Shown: positions 6,256 to 9,743 of the stretch, one piece after another
How positions within the stretch are numbered: position 1 is the first letter of the stretch
Layout of the letters: every line of letters starts with the position of its first letter
Source: Alphaproteobacteria bacterium
Lineage (GTDB): Bacteria; Pseudomonadota; Alphaproteobacteria; UBA8366; Aestuariispiraceae
Length of the DNA stretch: 9,743 bases
Direction: 5' to 3'
Assembly (NCBI GenBank): GCA_006844765.1
Contig: SPJV01000177.1
Span: 1 to 9,743 of the forward strand
Translations under genes and position numbers: made by a program
The notes under the pieces: model-generated
Seen by the model: the letters and a program-made list of their open reading frames with translations, nothing else
Told to the model about the DNA's origin: nothing
Database searches by the model: none

Positions 6256-8064
6256 ATGCTGGATTTTGATACGGCCAAGAACCTACCGTCCATGTTCTTT
6301 GGACAGGCGGAAAAATATGGTGCCGCGCCGTTTCTTTGGCACAAGACTGCCGAGGGCTGGCAGTCCAAGAGCTGGCGCGACACCGCGACAGAGGTCTCCC
6401 GCCTTTCTCGTGGATTGCGGGGACTTGGCGTTTCCGCAGGCGATCGCGTTCTAATCGTTTCAGAGAACAGGCCGGAATGGATGATTGCCGATTTGGCCAT
6501 CATGGCTGCGGGTGCGGTCGCTGTCCCCGCCTATACGACCAACACGGTCGATAACCACACCCATGTGCTGCGCGATTCGGGAGCGCGAATTGCAATCGTC
6601 TCCGGCCCGGCCCTGGCCGAGCGGCTTTTACCGGCCTGTCAGGAAACAGGCGTCACGACCATTGTCACCATGGCAGCGCTGGACGAGGTGCCGCAAGGCA
6701 TCGCGGCTGTCGACTGGAATGCCGTCATGGCGCAAGGTGCGGGTTTCAAGGATGATATCGGCGCCAAGGTCAATTCGGTTGCCCGGGGCGATTTGGCGGC
6801 GATCATTTACACCTCCGGCACCGGCGGTGACCCAACCGGGGTCATGCTCTCCCACGGCAATATGATCTGCAATGTGATGGGCGCGGATAACTTCCTGCGT
6901 ATGCTGCCTGGCTTCGCTGATGGGCAAGAATCGTTCCTGTCCTTCCTGCCCTTGAGCCATTCTTACGAGCATACAGTCGGCCAGTTCGTCCCCATCGCTA
7001 TCGGCGCACAAATTTATTATGCGGAAGGCTTGGACAAACTGGTTCAAAACATTGCGGAGGTCCGCCCGACCATTATGACAGCGGTCCCGCGGCTTTATGA
7101 ATCAATGCGGGGGCGCATTCTTCGCGGGGCAGAACAGGCAGGCGGCCTGAAGCTCAAAATGCTGCGCGCAGCTCTTCGTCTCGGCACCAAGGCTTATGAG
7201 GATCCCAAAAGCCTATCTATTATCGAAAAGCTTCAAAACGCTGTGCTCGACAAGCTGGTCCGTAAGAAGGTTGCAGAACGGTTCGGGGGGCGGCTGAAGG
7301 CTTTTGTTTCCGGCGGCGCCCCGCTTAACTACGATGTCGGCGTCTTCTTCCTGTCGCTCGGCCTGCGCATTCTGCAAGGCTATGGGCAGACGGAATCCGC
7401 CCCGGTCGTCTCCGTCAATTTACCAAATCCAAACAAGCTGCGGACGGTTGGACCACCGCTCAAAGGCGTTGATGTGAAAATCGCCGACGATGGCGAAATC
7501 CTGGTGGCAGGAGAGCTCGTCATGCTCGGCTACTGGGGCAAACCGGAGCGAAGTGCCGAGACAGTGCGCGATGGATGGCTGCATACTGGCGATATCGGCG
7601 AGTTGGATGAAAACGGCTACATCCGCATTACCGACCGTAAGAAGGACATCATCGTGAATTCCGGCGGGGACAACATCTCCCCACAACGGGTCGAAGGCAT
7701 TCTCTGCCTGGAAGCCGCCATCGGGCAGACCATGGTCCATGGCGACAAACGCCCACATCTGGTGGCCCTCATCGTGCCTGACGCGGACTTCGTGAAGGAT
7801 TGGCGGCGAGAGGCCGGTGTCCCCGGCTCCGGTTTGGAAGGGCTCGCGAGTAACGACGACTTCCGCAAAACCATCAGTGCCGCGATTGATCGCGCCAACG
7901 CCGATCTTTCCGTAATCGAAAAAGTGCGCCGCTTCATCATCGCCGAAGACGCCTTTACCGTCGACAATGGCATGATGACCCCGTCAATGAAGATTCGCCG
8001 CCACATCATCAAGCAGTCCTATGGCGAGGCGCTTGATGGCCTCTATGCCAAGGCCAAAGGGTAA
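6256..8064 (+). CDS. AMP-dependent long-chain acyl-CoA synthetase (FadD-like)
   Basis: A 602-residue adenylate-forming enzyme that activates a fatty acid with ATP and CoA, feeding beta-oxidation or lipid synthesis; probably cytoplasmic or membrane-associated. Core motifs in order: P-loop YTSGTGGDPTGVMLSHGN (185-202), GYGQTESAP (375-383), WLHTGDIGELDENGYI (441-456), hinge DRKKDIIVNSGG (460-471), and the C-terminal MTPSMKIRR with the presumed adenylation Lys579. Length and the extended central region (about 280-345) fit the long-chain/FACS15-type synthetases rather than short-chain acetyl-CoA synthetase. One oddity is Thr194 where the P-loop motif usually has Lys or Arg. ATG 6256 follows a purine-rich AGGGGGA (6240-6246) at about 9 nt. 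It is divergent from the peptidase, and the DUF1761 gene starts 32 bp after its stop, so those two are likely cotranscribed. Substrate chain length is not determinable from sequence. Confidence 0.95.
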   Translation: MLDFDTAKNLPSMFFGQAEKYGAAPFLWHKTAEGWQSKSWRDTATEVSRLSRGLRGLGVSAGDRVLIVSENRPEWMIADLAIMAAGAVAVPAYTTNTVDNHTHVLRDSGARIAIVSGPALAERLLPACQETGVTTIVTMAALDEVPQGIAAVDWNAVMAQGAGFKDDIGAKVNSVARGDLAAIIYTSGTGGDPTGVMLSHGNMICNVMGADNFLRMLPGFADGQESFLSFLPLSHSYEHTVGQFVPIAIGAQIYYAEGLDKLVQNIAEVRPTIMTAVPRLYESMRGRILRGAEQAGGLKLKMLRAALRLGTKAYEDPKSLSIIEKLQNAVLDKLVRKKVAERFGGRLKAFVSGGAPLNYDVGVFFLSLGLRILQGYGQTESAPVVSVNLPNPNKLRTVGPPLKGVDVKIADDGEILVAGELVMLGYWGKPERSAETVRDGWLHTGDIGELDENGYIRITDRKKDIIVNSGGDNISPQRVEGILCLEAAIGQTMVHGDKRPHLVALIVPDADFVKDWRREAGVPGSGLEGLASNDDFRKTISAAIDRANADLSVIEKVRRFIIAEDAFTVDNGMMTPSMKIRRHIIKQSYGEALDGLYAKAKG

Positions 8065-8082
8065 GAATCACATGCAAAGATC

Positions 8083-8090
8083 AAGGAGGG
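8083..8090 (+). promoter_or_regulatory. Strong ribosome binding site for the DUF1761 gene
   Basis: AAGGAGGG ends 6 nt before the ATG at 8097. It decides the start and supports translation of this small gene in its own right rather than by coupling to the synthetase stop. Confidence 0.8.
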
Positions 8091-8096
8091 TGATCC

Positions 8097-8507
8097 ATGC
8101 CGATATTTGATCTCAACTACATCGCTGTTCTGGCCGCCGGTGTGGCGAGCTTTGTCACTGGTGCCGTTTACTATGGTATTTTCGGCAAGCAATGGATGGC
8201 CGCGCTTGGCAAGACCGAAGACGAGGTGAAAGCCGGCATGGGGCCATCCGTCTATGCGGTCACCGCCTTGTGCCAATTCGTCCTGGCCTTCATGCAGGCA
8301 GCGATCCTCGCGCATTTCACCCCGGAAGCGGTTTCGATTAAGACAACGTTGTTTTCAGCCTTTTTGCTCTGGCTCGGATTTGTGATGACAACCATGACCG
8401 TCAATCATCGCTTCCAAGACCGCCCCTGGTCACTGACCATCATTGATGGCGGTCATTGGTTGGCCGGCATGCTGGTTCAAGCCGTGGTATTGGCCCTGAT
8501 TTGGTAG
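8097..8507 (+). CDS. DUF1761-family small integral membrane protein
   Basis: A 136-residue protein with four predicted transmembrane helices at about 8-28, 51-72, 82-102 and 117-135. Family resemblance to DUF1761 rests on the first helix leading into YYGIFGKQWMAALGKTEDEV (a G-x-x-W-Y/Y-Y-G then F-G-K-x-W-M pattern) and the late segment RPWSLTIIDGGHWLAGML, where an R-x-W then I-x-x-G-x-x-W pattern precedes the last helix. Molecular function of the family is not established to my knowledge. It lies 32 bp downstream of the acyl-CoA synthetase on the same strand and is probably cotranscribed with it, but the association need not be functional. Start is firm because of the Shine-Dalgarno; the protein ends on the TAG at 8505-8507 and has full family length. 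Confidence 0.88.
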   Translation: MPIFDLNYIAVLAAGVASFVTGAVYYGIFGKQWMAALGKTEDEVKAGMGPSVYAVTALCQFVLAFMQAAILAHFTPEAVSIKTTLFSAFLLWLGFVMTTMTVNHRFQDRPWSLTIIDGGHWLAGMLVQAVVLALIW

Positions 8508-8560
8508 TCTAAAAAAGCCTGTAGCATCCACCTGTTTGTCAACAGACAGCGCTTATCTGC

Positions 8561-8588
8561 TTGACGCATGGCCGGGCGGCTGTATCGA
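8561..8588 (+). promoter_or_regulatory. Candidate promoter positioned for a leaderless ammonia-lyase transcript
   Basis: TTGACG (8561-8566) and TATCGA (8583-8588) are 16 nt apart. Only 8 nt separate the second hexamer from the ATG at 8597, so transcription would start at or within a few bases of the start codon. The sequence between 8580 and 8596 has no Shine-Dalgarno, which fits. Motif evidence only. Confidence 0.35.
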
Positions 8589-8596
8589 TTTCTGCC

Positions 8597-9743
8597 ATGA
8601 CCGATACAAAGCTTCTAGACATCATCGCCGGCGTCCCAGTGGCGCAAGTTTCAAACGCCAAGGTCCACGGCCCCAGCCCCTATCCGGCTGCGCTGAAGGA
8701 TGCCTATGGCCCAGACGTCTGTGCAGCGGCGGGGCGCGCAATCAAGGCCTGGGACGGCTACGCGCCGACCCCTCTTGTGTCCCTGAATGGGCTGGCAGCA
8801 GAGCTAGGCATTGACGGGATCTTCTATAAGGATGAAGGGCCGCGATTTGGCCTCGGCAGCTTCAAGGCGCTCGGCGGTGCCTATGCCGTGGGACAACTGG
8901 TCGCCGCCATGTCGGATAGAACCGCCGCAGACATTACCGTTGCCACCGCCACCGATGGCAATCATGGCCGCTCCGTCGCCTGGGGCGCGCAACGTTTTGG
9001 CTGTGCCTGCAAAATCTATATGCATGCCGGTGTCAGTCAGGGCCGTGCAGATGCGGTCGAAGCCTTCGGGGCGGAGGTAATCTGGGTCGATGGCAATTAC
9101 GACGCCTCTGTCCGACAAGCCGCCGAAGATGCCGCACGGGAAGGCTGGTTTATCGTCTCCGACACATCCTGGCCGGGCTATACGGAAGTTCCAGGCAATG
9201 TCATGGCCGGCTATTCCGTCATGATGGAAGAAGCGCTGTCTGCGATGGGCGACACCGCACCAACCCATATCTTCGTTCAAGGCGGTGTGGGTGGCCTCGC
9301 TGCCGCTGCGGTTGCGCAGCCTTGGCAGGTGCTCGGCGAAAATCGACCGCATGCGGTGATCGTCGAACCGGATCGGGCGGACTGCCTGTTCCGAAGCGCT
9401 GCCGCAGGGGCGGCAACAGCAATGGAGATCGAGGCAGAAACCGTGATGGCCGGCCTGTCTTGCGGAGAGCCCTCCATGATCGCCTGGCCGATCCTGGAAG
9501 CGGCCGTCGCGGATTTCCTGAACATCCCGGATGACGCGGTCGCCCCCACAATGAAACTGTTGGCGCGCTCCCCCTATGATGATCCGCCCGTTGTTGCCGG
9601 CGAAAGCGCCGTCTGTGGTCTCGCCGGGCTAATCGCCGCAGCACTGGACGACACATTGCGCGCGAACCTGGGTTTGGGCGCAGACTCGCGCGTCCTGATC
9701 ATGGGGACGGAAGGGGCAACCGACGCCGCCATCTATCGGGAAA
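8597..9743 (+). CDS. dpaL: Diaminopropionate ammonia-lyase (PLP-dependent), 3' end outside window
   Basis: The frame is open from ATG 8597 to the window edge, 382 codons; E. coli YgeX has about 398, so only the last residues are missing. The family converts 2,3-diaminopropionate (D or L) to pyruvate and two ammonia in the cytoplasm. Recognised from FYKDEGPRFGLGSFKALGGAYA with the PLP Lys90, TATDGNHGRSVAWGAQ with Asp120, a SDTSWPGYTEVP segment with Asp189 (counterparts of the YgeX catalytic Lys77, Asp120 and Asp189 as I recall them), the glycine loop QGGVGGLAAA (228-237), VEPDRADC, AGLSCGEPS and GTEGATD. All key residues are present, so it should be active. Residues 1-50 also align in style with the family N-terminus (PSPYPAAL). 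No Shine-Dalgarno precedes the ATG and no better in-frame start exists upstream. The 89-bp gap after the DUF1761 gene suggests its own promoter. A related threonine-dehydratase-like fold-II lyase is the only realistic alternative. Confidence 0.95.
   Translation, partial: MTDTKLLDIIAGVPVAQVSNAKVHGPSPYPAALKDAYGPDVCAAAGRAIKAWDGYAPTPLVSLNGLAAELGIDGIFYKDEGPRFGLGSFKALGGAYAVGQLVAAMSDRTAADITVATATDGNHGRSVAWGAQRFGCACKIYMHAGVSQGRADAVEAFGAEVIWVDGNYDASVRQAAEDAAREGWFIVSDTSWPGYTEVPGNVMAGYSVMMEEALSAMGDTAPTHIFVQGGVGGLAAAAVAQPWQVLGENRPHAVIVEPDRADCLFRSAAAGAATAMEIEAETVMAGLSCGEPSMIAWPILEAAVADFLNIPDDAVAPTMKLLARSPYDDPPVVAGESAVCGLAGLIAAALDDTLRANLGLGADSRVLIMGTEGATDAAIYRE

Noticed and set aside
6153..6503. 117-residue N-terminal extension of the M3 peptidase
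   Set aside because: A strong Shine-Dalgarno sits just before the internal ATG at 6152, the extension is not family-like, and it overlaps the acyl-CoA synthetase coding sequence antisense.
8532..8545. CTGTT-TGTC-AACAG hairpin after the DUF1761 gene as a terminator
   Set aside because: The stem is short and AT-containing and no T-tract follows; it may be chance.
8804..9352. 182-residue minus-strand open frame
   Set aside because: It is a shadow of the dpaL coding sequence, whose catalytic motifs are intact on the plus strand.
1807..9743. A defence island or mobile element
   Set aside because: No integrase, transposase, nuclease, terminal repeats or tRNA attachment site was seen; the genes are mainly metabolic.

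Overview
The window looks like chromosomal DNA from an alphaproteobacterium, possibly marine. This is an inference from the GC-rich, GC3-biased genes, the style of the acyl-CoA synthetase P-loop, and the mix of an RTX secreted protein, a PepF-type M3 peptidase and a diaminopropionate ammonia-lyase. No rRNA, tRNA, CRISPR array, IS element or phage gene was seen. Coding density is high, and the longest stretch without a gene is just over 100 bp.

Layout, left to right. (1) Bases 2-1783 (+) hold the C-terminal part of a large RTX (GGxGxDxLx) calcium-binding protein that begins outside the window. It has 25 tandem nonapeptides organised in a 135-bp higher-order repeat, then two homologous 90-residue linker modules separated by more RTX units, then a type I secretion C-terminal target region. 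(2) Converging on it are leftward genes: an enolase-superfamily (mandelate racemase/muconate lactonizing) enzyme at 1807-2910 and, upstream of that, an unrecognised lower-GC putative lipoprotein with a second membrane anchor at its C-terminus (2996-4297). (3) Further upstream on the same strand is a zinc oligoendopeptidase of the M3B/PepF type (4377-6152). (4) A 103-bp divergent intergenic region follows, with a near-perfect Shine-Dalgarno and plausible promoter for the peptidase and an 18-bp palindrome just upstream of the rightward gene. (5) Rightward: a long-chain acyl-CoA synthetase (6256-8064), a small four-helix DUF1761 membrane protein (8097-8507), and a PLP-dependent diaminopropionate ammonia-lyase (8597 to the window edge, lacking only its last residues).

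Functionally, most of the window is ordinary catabolic housekeeping: peptide hydrolysis, fatty-acid activation, an amino-acid lyase and an unassigned enolase-superfamily enzyme. The distinctive parts are the actively recombining RTX repeat array, the doubly anchored orphan lipoprotein, and two genes (lipoprotein and ammonia-lyase) that lack a Shine-Dalgarno and have promoter-like hexamers close enough to the start codon to suggest leaderless or near-leaderless mRNAs. No convincing new multi-gene system was found.
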